Shown one piece after another: positions 1-11,994 of a DNA stretch of 64,000 nucleotides. A program made the position numbers and the translations under genes. How positions within the stretch are numbered: the first letter of the stretch is position 1; each line of letters starts with the position of its first letter. Origin of the DNA: Tamarix chinensis. Its lineage: Eukaryota > Streptophyta > Magnoliopsida > Caryophyllales > Tamaricaceae. The stretch lies in the NCBI GenBank assembly GCA_030549775.1, contig CM060174.1, positions 4,071,391 to 4,135,390 of the forward strand. Reading direction: 5' to 3'. The notes beneath the pieces were generated by a model that saw only the letters and a list, made by a program, of their open reading frames with translations, was not told where the DNA came from and searched no databases.

Positions 1-239
1 TGGGCGAAATGGTCAATGAGTCGGCAGGGGAAAAGGAGTACAGATTGGATGGATCAACGGTGAGGTCGACAACGTCATTTTTAGGGGTGGGAGGTGGAGT
101 TATAGGTCGATAGCGGGAAGGAGGAAGAAAGGGGGTGGATCGGCGGTCTGGGAAAGAAAGAAAATAAAGAAACAGGTAGGAACCGGGCCAATTGGAGTGG
201 AGAGGGGGGAAATTTTAAATGAAATGCGGCGTTTAGGAG
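1..239 (-). mobile_element. LTR fragment, distal part (split by the CACTA insertion)
   Basis: On the minus strand this continues 12680-11995 across the CACTA insertion. It is pyrimidine-rich, like the corresponding part of the LTR at 43700-44300. It runs off the window's left edge. Confidence 0.5.
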
Positions 240-490
240 CACTACAAAATAATTGACTTTTGCCAACAGAAACTTAGGCACAGATATTTTTCTGTTAGTA
301 AAAGTAACTAATACCAACAGATAATTTTCTGTAGGCAATAATGTAGTTTTTCCCACAGAATTTTTTTATCTGTTGGTATTAATATGTTATGCCAACAGAT
401 CTTTTACCATCACTTATATCTGTGGTTATTAGTAGTATTATACCAACAGAACTAATACCCACTTTTACATCTGTTGGTATTAGTATTTAT
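240..490. repeat. 5' subterminal repeat array of the CACTA element
   Basis: Short motifs CCAACAGA, CACAGATA and their complements TCTGTTGG recur in both orientations about every 20-40 bases. In En/Spm elements such subterminal repeats bind the TNPA protein; that role is inferred here. Confidence 0.8.
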
Positions 491-543
491 GAAATTCAAC
501 AATAATATTTATTTTTATATAACTTTAATAATGATTAATTCTA

Positions 544-549
544 GTCTTT

Positions 550-602
<53 letters not shown>

Positions 603-617
603 TAAATAAATAAATAA
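544..617. repeat. AAT/AAAT microsatellite
   Basis: A run of AAT trinucleotides passes into AAAT units. A second ATT run lies near 970-1002. The surrounding 490-1230 is very AT-rich noncoding DNA with nothing else recognisable. Confidence 0.85.
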
Positions 618-966
618 GTCATTAGTCATTATTAGAAATAATAGTTTACATATATTATTATTAAATATTATTTTATTTCTAATTTTTAATATTAATATTG
701 TTGATAATGGTGTCTTTTAACAATTATAATGAAATAATATATATTATATCTACTACCATTTACTATTAAATTAATTTATTATTAAATACTACCAATTATC
801 ATTCAAATATATATTATCTTAAAAATAATAAATATTATCAATAATCATTCACATTATTAATAATTATTCATATTAGATACTATTATTAATTTATTTAATT
901 ATGATTCATATTATTCTTATTAATATAATTCTTTATTAATAATTACTAAGAATAATTATTTTAGGA

Positions 967-1003
<37 letters not shown>

Positions 1004-1199
1004 TTAAAAAAATATTATTACTAATTGTTGGAAATTATGATTAATATTTATATTATTCATATTTGTATTTATTTCCCATTATTAATTATTTTTTAATAAT
1101 AATTATTATTTTATTATAAATTATGATTAATATTATCTTAATAATACATTATAAAATATTAATTTCGATTATATTTAATATATTTAAAATTATAGTTTT

Positions 1200-2460
1200 G
1201 ACATAAATTCTTTTAAATAATTGAAAAAAAAAACAAAAACTCTGCTCCCGCCCCTTATTCCCTTTCCCGCTGCTCCCCGCCCCTTATTCCCTTTCCCGTC
1301 TGTTTCTCGACAACATTACCCATTCTTCTGTCTCGAGTCTTGACGCCTCTGCCTCACAACTTGGTTCCTGTGGTTCGTTGTCGAGCGACCGTCCACACCA
1401 ACTCGCCGCTGCTCGACCGTGCCGCCACATCTCCCTGTCGTCGCACACGGCTGCATCAGGGGAGCAGCAGCAGCGGAACAGCAGCAGTGGAAGGGCAGCA
1501 GCGGCGCAGCAGCAGGGCAAGAAGGCTGCAACGGCGCGCCTCCGGCCGGACATCTCCACCGTCTGTAGGCCACCGGCGACTGCTCCTCTCCCACCAACGA
1601 AGCTCCGCCGCCCTTTACCTGTATTGATTTGGCTTATTTCGTTTGGTATAATTTCCCGAAACCCTAATTTTTTGTTTTGATTAATTATGAAACAATGTGC
1701 TTTAATTAAGCTAAATTAGTTATTTAATTAAGTATATATGTATTGTATGATTGAATTGGATATGTTAATTATGTGATATATGTTGATTTCTGGAATTTGT
1801 GATTATTGACCCGGTTATGTCCGGATATGTTGTATTCGGTCGATTAAGCTATTTGGGATAATTTAATTATACATTATACTTTAAAATATACTTAATTTCG
1901 TATTGGAATTGTCAATTTAAGAAAAATGTGTGAAATTATTCAGAATTTGATTTTTAGGTCAAATCCTTGCGGATTTAAATTGAATTGTATAATTGAGTTA
2001 TTTTATTAAATTGATTATACATTTTGTAATAGAATATGTTTAATTTCATTTCGGAACCGTCAATTTAAATATTTTGGCAAGATTTGACCGAATTTATAGT
2101 ACGGGCTCAAAAACGCTTATTATGTTAAATTGGGTATTCTTTCTATTTTTTTTAATCTATTGAGTATATAATATGTTATAAAATAGGTCATATTACATTT
2201 CAAAACATTTAATTTAAATAAGTTAATAAAATTTGTCTGAGTTGTATTTTTTGTCCTAAAACCCTAACTTTCAAATAATATTATGTAAATTATCATTTGT
2301 ATAGTTTATTCTAAAATTGATTTTATAGAATTATTTAAAATGACCTTAATTTTATTTTAACACGTTCAATTTGGATTAATTGGTTTGAATGATTCGGATT
2401 TGTATTTTGGACTTTAAAACCCTAATTTTTGGGAATAGATTCTGAAATCAATTAAATTGA
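1200..2460 (+). mobile_element. LTR-derived segment inside the CACTA 5' noncoding region
   Basis: A GC-rich block (about 1245-1620) followed by T-rich sequence matches, by eye and in the same order, the large solo LTR at about 50150-51690. Shared landmarks are TTTGGTATAAT followed by CCCTAA, AGCTAAATT, and repeated modules around TTGATTATAC, GGAACCG(T/C)CAATTT and TTTTTAGGTCAAA. Neither LTR terminus nor a target duplication is visible, so it is a fragment. Open frames in the GC-rich block (both strands, 1284-1680) have low-complexity Ala/Gln/Arg/Ser translations and are not called as genes. It may now act as leader or promoter sequence for the transposase gene; that is speculation. Confidence 0.7.
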
Positions 2461-3576
2461 GTTGTAAAACATGAATACAATACAAGTGATAAATGGAGAT
2501 GACTGTTGTAAAACATGAATAGAATGCAAGTGATAGATGAAGATGACCGTTGTATGCAACTATGGAAAAATATCACGAACTAGTTTTTTTTTTCCCAGAA
2601 AACACCACAACTAAATTTGGTCAAATATAATAACAACTAAACTAAAACAAGAAGGTAATTTTGGTGAAATATAAAGACAACTATATTAAAATATAAGGAT
2701 AATCATGGTAAAATATTACAACTAACTTTGGTTAAATATAACTATATAATTATTAGCAAATGGGAAACAACTATAGTAATGATGGTGAAACAATTGTAAT
2801 AATGTAAAACATCAATATTAATAATGGAAAAATATTAATAGTAATAGTAGTGAAACTTTAATGGTAATAATGGTCAAACATCAATGCTAAAAATGGGAAA
2901 TTATTAGTTTAATGGTATAATTAATTATACAATAAAATACCATAAAAAACAATGGAACAACATAATTATAAATATCATGAAACATATAATAATTTTTTAA
3001 ATTAGAAGCACATCAATAAGAGTCTCTAGTCGTAGAGAAAATTTAAAGAAATATAAAGATACATATTTTTAATTATCTTAATTTAAGATAAATTAACTCA
3101 AACAAAAAGAGAAAAAATAATGTGCACCTTGTAGTCGCCTACACCATTAACCTATTGCTATGGAAGATCAACTACACCACCCCAAATGTTGTTATCCGGC
3201 TAGTAGACTAGATCTATCTGAAATTTGACAAATTTTATTTGGTTGATATAGATATAATTTGTTAAATAGATATGAGCACAAATATGGATGAAGATTTGAT
3301 TTGGTGATAGGTTGCTTGTATGATTTGTGGGTTTATGGGTCTTTTCTAGGGCTTTTGAGCTACAAGTGTTCAAAGCTAATGCTTGTATGTTATATTGGTG
3401 GATTGGTAGCATCGCCTACAATTAAATTGTAGATATATTATAATTATAATTACAATATATAAAGCTACACAAATCATGTGCTACAAAAAACTAGTCTTTA
3501 TTATTATCCTTTGTCCTTATTTTTCTCATTATTTTGATGTCTCTACTTGTTGAAAATTATGTAGGAACTTGATGTC
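2461..3576. other. Noncoding upstream region of the CACTA transposase gene
   Basis: AT-rich sequence with short degenerate repeats (AAAACATGAATA and GTGATA(A/G)ATG repeated near 2465-2550; AATAATGG-type motifs at 2760-2900). No open frame of interest. The transposase promoter and leader should lie here or in the GC-rich block upstream; I cannot point to a specific TATA box. Confidence 0.5.
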
Positions 3577-6500
3577 ATGGATGTATTTAAGGAAAAGAGT
3601 TGGGTGAAACTAAGGAGAGTAGACAATACTTACAAAAGAACCTTAGATACATTCCTTGACTATGCATTTGCAACCTCGGTCACTGATGGGAATAAGATTG
3701 CTTGTCCATGTTCGACTTGTGCAAATCGATTTTATCATGAAATAAATGTGGTTAGAGGTCATCTTATAATGAGAGAAATGGATATAGACTATCAAAGGTG
3801 TGTTTGGATTTTTCATGGGGAGCAAAGGGGCAATGAAGATAATGAAAATTTTGATTTGGGGCTCGATGATGATATAGGGTTTGATGATGTGCATGATGGT
3901 TCATGTGATGATGTTATTGAGATGGTAGGAGATATTTTTGAATTTCATAGGGCAAGTAGTAGTTGTCCAGGTTCTAATGAAGAAGTTGATGCATTTTTTA
4001 AGTTGATTGAAGATGCAGGGCAACCCTTATATCCTGGTTGTGAAGCTTTTAGTAAACTCTCCTTCATTGTTGAAATGTATCATCTGAAATGTTTATATGG
4101 AGTGACCGATGTTGCCTTTGATGCCTTAGTGAAATTGTTTAAAAGAGCTCTTCCAAAAGAATCAACATTGCCGAATTCTCATAGGCAAATGCAGGGGATT
4201 ATAAAAAAACTTGGACTTGGTTATGAGAAAATTGATGCATGTCCAAATGATTGCGCACTTTTTAGGAAGGAAAAGATTGATTTAGATAATTTTCCTATTT
4301 GTAATGCTTTAAGATGGAAAGTTGCAGATGATGGAACTGTGGTGAAATTAGCTAGTGGCAAAAAGGTTCCTTTAAAGGTATTACGACACTTTCCTTTGAT
4401 CCCGAGGCTTAAAAGGTTGTTTATGTCATCAAAAACAGCTCCCTTAATGAGATGGCATGAAGAGGAGCGAAAAAAAGATGGTAAGCTCAGGCATCTAGCA
4501 GACTCTTATCTTTGGAAAGATTTTGATTCTAAGTACCCAGAGTTTGCTAGTGATTCAAGAAATGTCAGGCTTGGCTTGACAAGTGATGGGTTCAACCCAT
4601 TTGGCATGATGAGTACTCAATATAGCATTTGGCCAGTTGTATTAATGGTTTATAACTTACCTCCTTGTTTATGTATGAAACAATCATACTTTATTCTTTC
4701 ACTACTTATACCTGGCCCAAAGGCTCCTGGAAATGATATTGATGTTTTTCTTGAACCATTAGTTGATGAGTTAAAGGAGCTGTGGGATGTAGGATTAGAG
4801 ACTTATGATGCCTCAAAAAATGAAACGTTCTCTCTTCATGGTGCCTTGATTAATACCATCAATGACTTTCCAGCGTACGGCAATTTGTCGGGATGGAAAA
4901 CTAAAGGAAAAATTGCATGCCCACATTGTAATATAGATACTTGCTCTGAATATTTGAGGGGAAGCAAAAAAATGTGTTATATGGGCCATCGCCGCTTCTT
5001 GGATTCTAATCACAGATTTCGTCGTAGTAGAAGGGCCTTTGATGGGAAAACAGAACTCAGACCTCCTCCTACATCATTTTCTGGGACAGACTTGTTATAC
5101 CAAATGGATGGAATTGATGTCATATTTGGAAAAGCCCCTTATACTCATAATAAAAGGAGAAGGGAGGATAAAAAAAGGCCTTGGAAGAAGAGAAGCATAT
5201 TCTTCCAACTTCCATATTGGGAGCATCTTCTACTACGCCACAACTTAGATATGATGCATGTGGAGAAGAATGTTTCCGAAAATTTACTTGGCACGCTTTT
5301 AGGCATCGAAGGGAGAACTAAGGATACCTTACAGTCAAGACTTGACTTGCAGGTAAAGGATATAAGGCATGATCTGCATCCAATTGAAATAGAAGATAAA
5401 ATATATCTACCTCCAGCATGCTTCACATTAACCCAAAAAGAAAAGGAGGAAATACTAAGCATATTAGGTTCTGTGAAAGTACCGGATGGGTATGCTGCAA
5501 ACATCAGAAGGCGAATTGTTGATGGAAAAATCTCTGGGTTAAAAAGTCATGATCATCACATTATAATGCAACAACTATTACCATTGGCTTTAAGAAAAAT
5601 GCAGAACAAGGATGTGAGTAAGGTGTTGATTGAGCTAAGTAATTGTTTTAAGGAACTTTGCTCGAAAGATGCAACAACCCAAGACTTGGAGATATTAGAG
5701 GATCGCATCGCTCTCACACTATGTCATATGGAACGCATTTTTTTACCTTCTTTCTTCGACATCATGGTACACCTAGTTGTTCATTTGCCTAAGGAGGCAA
5801 TCATCGCAGGTCCAGTATTTTACCGTTGGATGTATCCTGTGGAAAGGTATGTACATTCTAGTATTTTATTTATTATTTTTAATGGAAGATCAAGCTTATG
5901 CTCCCTTTATGTTAGTAATATGATACTAATGTTATAGGTATTTGAGGAGGTTAAAAATGTATGTTCGTAATAAAAGTCGTCCTGAAGGATCAATTGCAGA
6001 AGGATATATTGCGGAAGAATGTCTGAGATTTTGTTCTAGATATTTGCTTGATGTTCCAACAAAGGAAAATAGGTCTACACGAAATAATGATGATGATGGT
6101 AATGAATTGCATAATGGGTTGCCTATATTTTCCTTAAAATCTCGTGCAATGTCTAAGAAAAAAGATGTACAACCTGAATATATGTTGATTGAAGAAGCAC
6201 ATAGTTATGTGCTTGCAAATTGTGATGAAGTTGACGCATTTGCACAGTAAGTCCTAATTCTCTTTGAATAATTTTTTTAATCATTTTATATATATTTCTA
6301 ACTTTATTATTTGTTCCCAGAGAGCATTATGATATCATAAGAATTGAATACCAACAGATGTCAAATATGATTGATGACATCCATAGAAGAAAGTTCCCTA
6401 AATGGTTTGCAATGAATGTATGTTGATACTTATACTCATTATGTTTATATCATTAGTTATACATCTTTTTATTCAATGAGTGTTATTAATTATTAGGTCT

Positions 6501-7168
6501 CCAAGCATCTACCAAATGAAGCATGTGTTGCAGAAGATCTGATAATTCTTAGTCTTGCTCCAAGCATGTGGATAAAGACAATGACTAAATTAACTTGCAA
6601 TGGATACAGGTGGCGTGTGAAAGGCATTGATAAGAGGAGTGTAACTCAAAACTCTGGCGTTCTAGTCAATGCAAATACAGATATTGGAAGCATGTCATAC
6701 TATGGTGTTTTAGTAGAAATTATTGAGCTGACTTATCCTCGTGGAAGGAGTGTTATTTTATTTCGATGCCATTGGGTTGATCCTAGTAGAGGAGTTAAAG
6801 AGGACGAACTTGGATTTACTCTTGTTAATCTAAAGGCTATTCTGAAAACAAGTGAACCATTTGTCTTGGCATCTCAAGCATTGCAGGTGTTCTATACCCC
6901 AGATTCTAAAGAAAGAAATTGGCATGTTGTCAATGTCACTAAGCCAAGAGACTTGTTTGAAATGGAAGACGATCTCATACCTGAAGTGGATCGTAGACAA
7001 ACTAGCATGCCTACAGATTTAGGTGTAGATGATTTTACTGTTACTGGAGAAGAACAAGAACCTTTTGTTGCTATGACAGAAAGCAATAATGATGATGAAG
7101 AAATTGAAGAATATAGTTCCCAAAGTGATGAAGAAGATAAAACTTTATATGATTATGATACCGAGTAG
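3577..7168 (+). CDS. TNPD-type CACTA transposase (Tnp2 family), 4 exons, intact
   Basis: Exons 3577-5846, 5938-6246, 6321-6417 and 6497-7168 join with GT..AG introns in phase to give about 1115 residues with no stop. Residues about 15-80 carry the Cys-rich transposase-associated domain (CPCSTC). The Transposase_21/Tnp2 core follows, with LTSDGFNPFG near residue 335 (its Asp is likely the first catalytic acid) and DFPAYGNLSGW with a Cys/His pair (ACPHC) near 430. A DUF4218-type segment starts at about 656 (SHDHHIIMQQLLP) and runs through RWMYPVERYL across the first splice join. A DUF4216-type domain lies at about 955-1045, before an acidic tail. The start is the first ATG in frame with the conserved N-terminal domain. 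The protein is expected to cut and join the element ends in the nucleus, with the TNPA partner encoded next door. Exon borders were placed by eye. Confidence 0.88.
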
Positions 7169-7403
7169 TGTTAGAAATATGTATCTTTTTCTGATTTTGG
7201 TTATAATGTTAGAAATGTAATTTGATGTTTGTGTGTTCCGGTTATGAAGATTGTGTACTTTAAGGTTTTTAATAGTATTTATTTTTCTTATGCTTAAATA
7301 TATTTTGTATTGTATGCCTTTCAATATTTTTAATTATTACTATCAATATGGTATGTTGAATGAATATATATACTAATTCTACTTTGTATGTTGTTAGGTT
7401 ATC

Positions 7404-10400
7404 ATGTCGGGTTTAGAAAAAGCATCAAGTAAAAAGAAAAAAACTACAATAAGTCGGGAACAATTACAGGTAAATCTATCTTTCCTATATTTTTTTTCTT
7501 CTTTTATGTACTTTCTTTTTCTTAGCAACGTAAATGGTAATTGTCGGTGAAAGTTTATTTTTAATATGTTACTTTTTGATTTATAAGTTGCATACGGAAA
7601 CATAACTAATTAAATACTAATTCTCATTTTTTATGTTACTAGGTTTCTATGTCATCTTTGCAAAAGGCATTGAGCAAGAAGAAAGTAACTCAAAAAAGTC
7701 AAGGACAATTGGAGGCAAATTTTTTACTATTATTGCTTTCGTGTGCTAGTTAGAAATTATTTTGTTTTAGTAGTACTAAATATGGTTGTCCTAATTCTCT
7801 TTCTTCATAATTTTGTTGTCAATTTTTTGTATAAGTCCAGGAAATACTTTTATCTCGAACAATTGTATCTAACCTCTTAGCCACCATTAATTCATCATTA
7901 TTATTGTATTATTTATGCAGGAAGTTATTGCTACAACATCAAGAATTTCAAAATTTCCAAATGAAGAACAATCAATTGAAGCAATAGGACATGCTCATGG
8001 GCTAAAGAAAGTGATTGCAATCGATCCATCCACATATCCATCAATTAAGCAGAAACTATTCACGCCTATGTCACTAGAGGAAGGATCTCAAAGAGTTGAA
8101 TTAGGTATATATTTACTTATATTATATTTCATTACTACATTTAATAATGTAAGACATGAGTTTATTCAAAGTTTTTATTACATTCAATTTTTTTCAATTA
8201 GGAGGGCAGGAAAGGATAGAATATATGAAAACTACTAAGGAAACAGCCATTAATAGGTGGTCCATGTTACTTAGTCGCATGGGTAAGTTTAAAACCTTGT
8301 TTGTATGGTAATAGATAATCTTGTAATATATGAAAATGACTAAAGAAAAAATAGCTAATGGTAGAAATTAATTATTTGTATGTCTTTTAACTTCGTTATT
8401 GCTTGCATTTATTGTTATTTGTTTCTCATTTTTTAAGGCAAACGTCATGGACAAGAATTTTCTTGCTCAAAGATTAATAGTCTAAATGAAGTGATAGAGC
8501 AAGATCCTTCGATAATTTCCAATGCTGACATTTGTAAGTCATGTAAATCTATATGTTATAACTTTACTTTAGCATTTATTACCACCTTCTCCATGTTGAA
8601 ATTGAATAACTCAGCTACCCTTTTTTTGTTGTTATTAGGCAAACGACATAGTCCTAGCCGTATACAATCCATCAATGTGTCATCTATAATAGAAGTAAAT
8701 GATGGTTCACAAACCGAGCATGCAATTTCAGATGGCTATTTTACCACGAATAGAAGAAGATTTCGAGGTACAATGCCCAGAAATGAAAAGGGTCGTGGAT
8801 GTAACAAGACTAAAGTGTTAAAGAAGGCTGAGTATGTGGATGTCAATGAGCATCTTCAACCAATTAGTGATTCAGCTAGGCAATTGTCAACACTTATAGG
8901 TTGCTTGGCACGGGATCCTAGGCGGTTGCCACTTGATTGTTGGGATTGGAGAAAGATGGATAGGACATATCTAGATTCGATTTGGGAGGAAGCAAAGGTA
9001 CATTACCATAACATTTACTTTGTTAACTTTCTTATTTTTGCTATATGTAATTTATAGTTTTTGTTTTCTTTTTCATTTTCTTCCTTTATAGATCTCTTAT
9101 TACTTTCCTGAAAATCGAGAGCCATATAAGTGGGCATTGGGTAAAATCCATGAAGATTGGAGAGCTCATAAGTCTGAGTTGAAGGTGGTTCATTTTGATG
9201 GAAAAACACACAATCAAGCAATACAGTCTAGGCCAAAGGAAATACCCGAGAGTATGTGGTTAGAGATGGTAAAATTTTGGGAATCTCCAAAAGGCAAGGT
9301 AGTGATTTCTCATTTAATTATTTAAAAAAAATAGGCTATGGCTATGATAGTTTGATTAGTTTATTTTTTATACTAATCTTTATTTTTCTCATATTGCTTA
9401 GGAAAGAAGTCAAAGAGGGATTCTCAATCGTGCAAAGTCAAAAATGTGTTCATATGCTGGTTCAAAGAGCTTTGCACGCATCCGAGCGGAAGAAAAGGTA
9501 GGTATATAATTAATTCATCTACGCAATACCAAATTTAATTTACTTTGTATGCTTGATATACAATTTCATATGTGTTTTGATTAGGAAAAAATGGGGAAAG
9601 AACCCGATGAATTGGAAATGTGGTTGAAAACTCATGAACCGAAAAAGGGTTATTCTAAGCTTAATGATGCTTCTGCTGCAACAAGAGTATGTTTTTAATC
9701 TATTTTAATTTTAGGGTTACATATATATATATATATATATATATATGCGAATCTACCTCATCTATTGCCCATTAATAGCATTGATTTATACTTTACAGAA
9801 AGCGATTCTGGATGAGATGACTGCACTTCCAGAAGGATGTGATGCTAATGCTCGACGTGAAATATTCAAAAAGGTAGTGGGAGAAGATAGGAATGGATAT
9901 GCAAAAACCTTTGGTCTTGGTGTAAAAGTTCCACGATCCCACAAAAGAAGATGTGCTTTTGAGGAGGAGCGAGCTAAAAGGATCAAATCCGAGTCTAGAG
10001 TTGAGAAGTTAGAAAAGGATCTCCTTGAGACTAAAGAGCAAGTAGGATATCTGACTGGTATAATGCATACATTATTAGAGAATCAAGTAAGTTCCTCACT
10101 AAATGTTGATAGTTTTTTTTACATTTCTCATGCAACACATTTATTTTGGGTATTTTTTTTACCTCTAAAATAGTGCATAGATGAATATGAGAATATTAGG
10201 GGTCATATAGTGATTAGATTGGGTAACTATGGTATGTGCGTCTCTTCTTTTTCAATTTCAGCTAATGTGCCACTTCGACTCCGATTGAAAGAAGTTTTGT
10301 ATGCTAATTGATTTCCTATGATATTTTTAAAAAATTTAGAAAGTAGGTGCAAAAGAAAATGATAAAAATATTTATACGCGCACGCACACTCGCACGTATA

Positions 10401-10939
10401 TATTATATATATTTTAATAAAAATAGACCAAATCTACTAAAATAAAGAGAGAAAAATAAAATAAAAATTATAAAACTATTACCTATATTAGTTGTCTAGT
10501 CAACTCTCTTTCTCCGATTAATGTCTTTATTTAATCACTGTCCTTACTCTTGTTAACCTATCTTAGCCGACCTATTGAAAAGTTCTAAGTTTATGTCTCG
10601 TTATAGGTTTTCAAAATATTTATTAGACGAGGAATCCTAGTAAATTATTATAAATAGTTAAATATTAAATAAATTATACAATCCAAACCTAGAAGATAGT
10701 TTCCGTACCAATCTTCTGCAAAAACCCAAACAAAAAAAAAAAACTTTGGATATGTATATACTCAATTAAAGAGTACAAACTCTCATCATCTAGCTTTTTG
10801 ATATGAATTTAGATTAATATGATTAAGTTAATTGTATATATTTTTTTAGGGAAAACATGTTGACAATTATTATCAAATGGAGGATGATGAGAATGAAACG
10901 AATGACACTGAAGAGGAAAATGAAGAAGATGATGTTTGA
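7404..10939 (+). CDS. TNPA-type CACTA protein (plant transposase Ptta/En/Spm family), 11 exons, intact
   Basis: Proposed exons: 7404-7469, 7643-7714, 7921-8104, 8202-8282, 8438-8533, 8639-8997, 9092-9298, 9402-9497, 9585-9686, 9799-10086, 10850-10939. They join in phase to about 546 residues. All introns are GT..AG except the second, which would use a GC donor (GAG|GCAAAT). The Ptta/En/Spm domain spans about residues 250-460: WDWRKMDRTYLDSIWEEAK, YFPENREPYKWALGKIHEDW, then SKMCSYAGSKSFARIR and a helical EEERAKRIKSE coiled coil. The last exon encodes an acidic tail ending EEDDV. TNPA proteins bind the subterminal repeats and help pair the ends. It begins 235 bp after the transposase stop on the same strand, as in En/Spm, where both products come from one transcript; a shared transcript is therefore possible. 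The small N-terminal exons are the least certain. Confidence 0.8.
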
Positions 10940-11290
10940 TGCGTTTTTATAAAAACGCTTTTGTGAGTCGGCCTATGAAGACGGTTGATGCTTTTGTTCG
11001 TTAGCTTACGAATATGATCGATATTTTTGTATATCAAATTATGAAGATGCCCGATGTTTTTGTATATATGTTAGCTAATGAAGATGCCCGGTACTTTTGC
11101 TCGTAAGCTTACGAAGATGGTCGATGATTTTGTATATCGGTGCTTTTGCTCGTAAGCTTACGAAGATGGTCGATGATTTTGTATATCAGCATATGAAGAT
11201 GTTTTTGTATAATAGCCGATGATTTTGTATATCAATGTATGAAGATGTTTTTGTATAATAGCTTATGCTATAAGTCGTTTATATAGTATT
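10940..11290 (+). repeat. Degenerate minisatellite after the TNPA-type gene
   Basis: Units of roughly 45-55 bp are built from GCTCGTAAGCTTACGAAGA, GGTCGATGATTTTGTATATC and related blocks. Two adjacent units around 11090-11185 are nearly identical; the others are diverged. It lies in the likely 3' untranslated or flanking region. Confidence 0.75.
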
Positions 11291-11539
11291 GTACTTAAAG
11301 GACTGTTATGCCTTTAGGAGCTAAGCAACTAATTATTTTGTACTACACTGATAATTATATATGGTGTAGTTAATTATATATATATATATATATATAAGCA
11401 TAAATTGTTACTACAGGTGGATATTGGATATTTGATATTTTGTACGTTTTGGCCGATACAGGTTTTAACTATACATATATATATATATACACACACACAC
11501 ACAAACACACACATACAGGGTTAATATGTATATCCAACA

Positions 11540-11994
11540 ATATATATATGTTGGTAATAAGTTTTAGTAACAGATATAATATTGTGTTTAATAATTTTAC
11601 ACACAGATATAATTGTGTGGTTATTTCTTTTTATCACAGATATAATTTTGTGCCTAATACTGCTAGTCACAGATATTATTTTGTGGGTAATAGTTTTAGT
11701 TACAGATATTGTTTTGTGGGTAATACTTTTAGTCACAGATATTATTTTGTGGTTAATACTTTTACTCACAGATATAAGTGTGGGCATAAGTTTTACTAAC
11801 AGATAAATATCTGTGGGTATTATCAATTATTCCCAACAGATGATACATATCTGTGGGTAAAACTTTTAAGCACAGAGTTTTTACCCACAGTTTTGTCACA
11901 AAAAAATATCTGTTGGTAAAAGCTTTTACCAACAGAAAAATAGCTTTTACCCACAGATAAGGCCCTGTTGGCACAAATCATTTATTTTGTAGTG
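11540..11994. repeat. 3' subterminal repeat array of the CACTA element
   Basis: Units of about 30-35 bp such as CACAGATATTATTTTGTGGG recur in direct orientation at 11595-11790, then CCAACAGA/TCTGTTGG motifs continue to the terminus. The same core motifs occur at the 5' end. Open frames on both strands here (11440-11974) translate the repeat itself and are not genes. Confidence 0.85.

Larger units (their letters stand above)
240..11994 (+). mobile_element. Complete CACTA (En/Spm-type) DNA transposon, probably autonomous
   Basis: The element begins CACTACAAAATAA and ends with its inverted copy TTATTTTGTAGTG. The outer 30 bases at the two ends match at 27 positions as inverted repeats. The flanking trinucleotide is GAG on both sides (237-239 and 11995-11997), the 3-bp target duplication expected for CACTA elements. 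It holds two plus-strand genes, a TNPD-type transposase and a TNPA-type DNA-binding protein, each of which can be spliced into an open frame without stops. Subterminal repeats lie inside both ends. It is inserted in a minus-strand LTR fragment whose halves are 1-239 and 11995-12680. Length is 11,755 bp. It also carries an LTR-derived segment near 1200-2460. Boundaries are read directly; the autonomous status is inferred from the intact genes. Confidence 0.93.

Noticed and set aside
1284..1680. Overlapping frames rich in Ala, Gln, Arg and Ser on both strands
   Set aside because: Low-complexity product of a GC-rich LTR-derived block; no consistent family pattern in any frame.
11440..11974. Open frames on both strands in the CACTA 3' end
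   Set aside because: They translate the subterminal repeats, giving periodic peptides in several frames; not genes.
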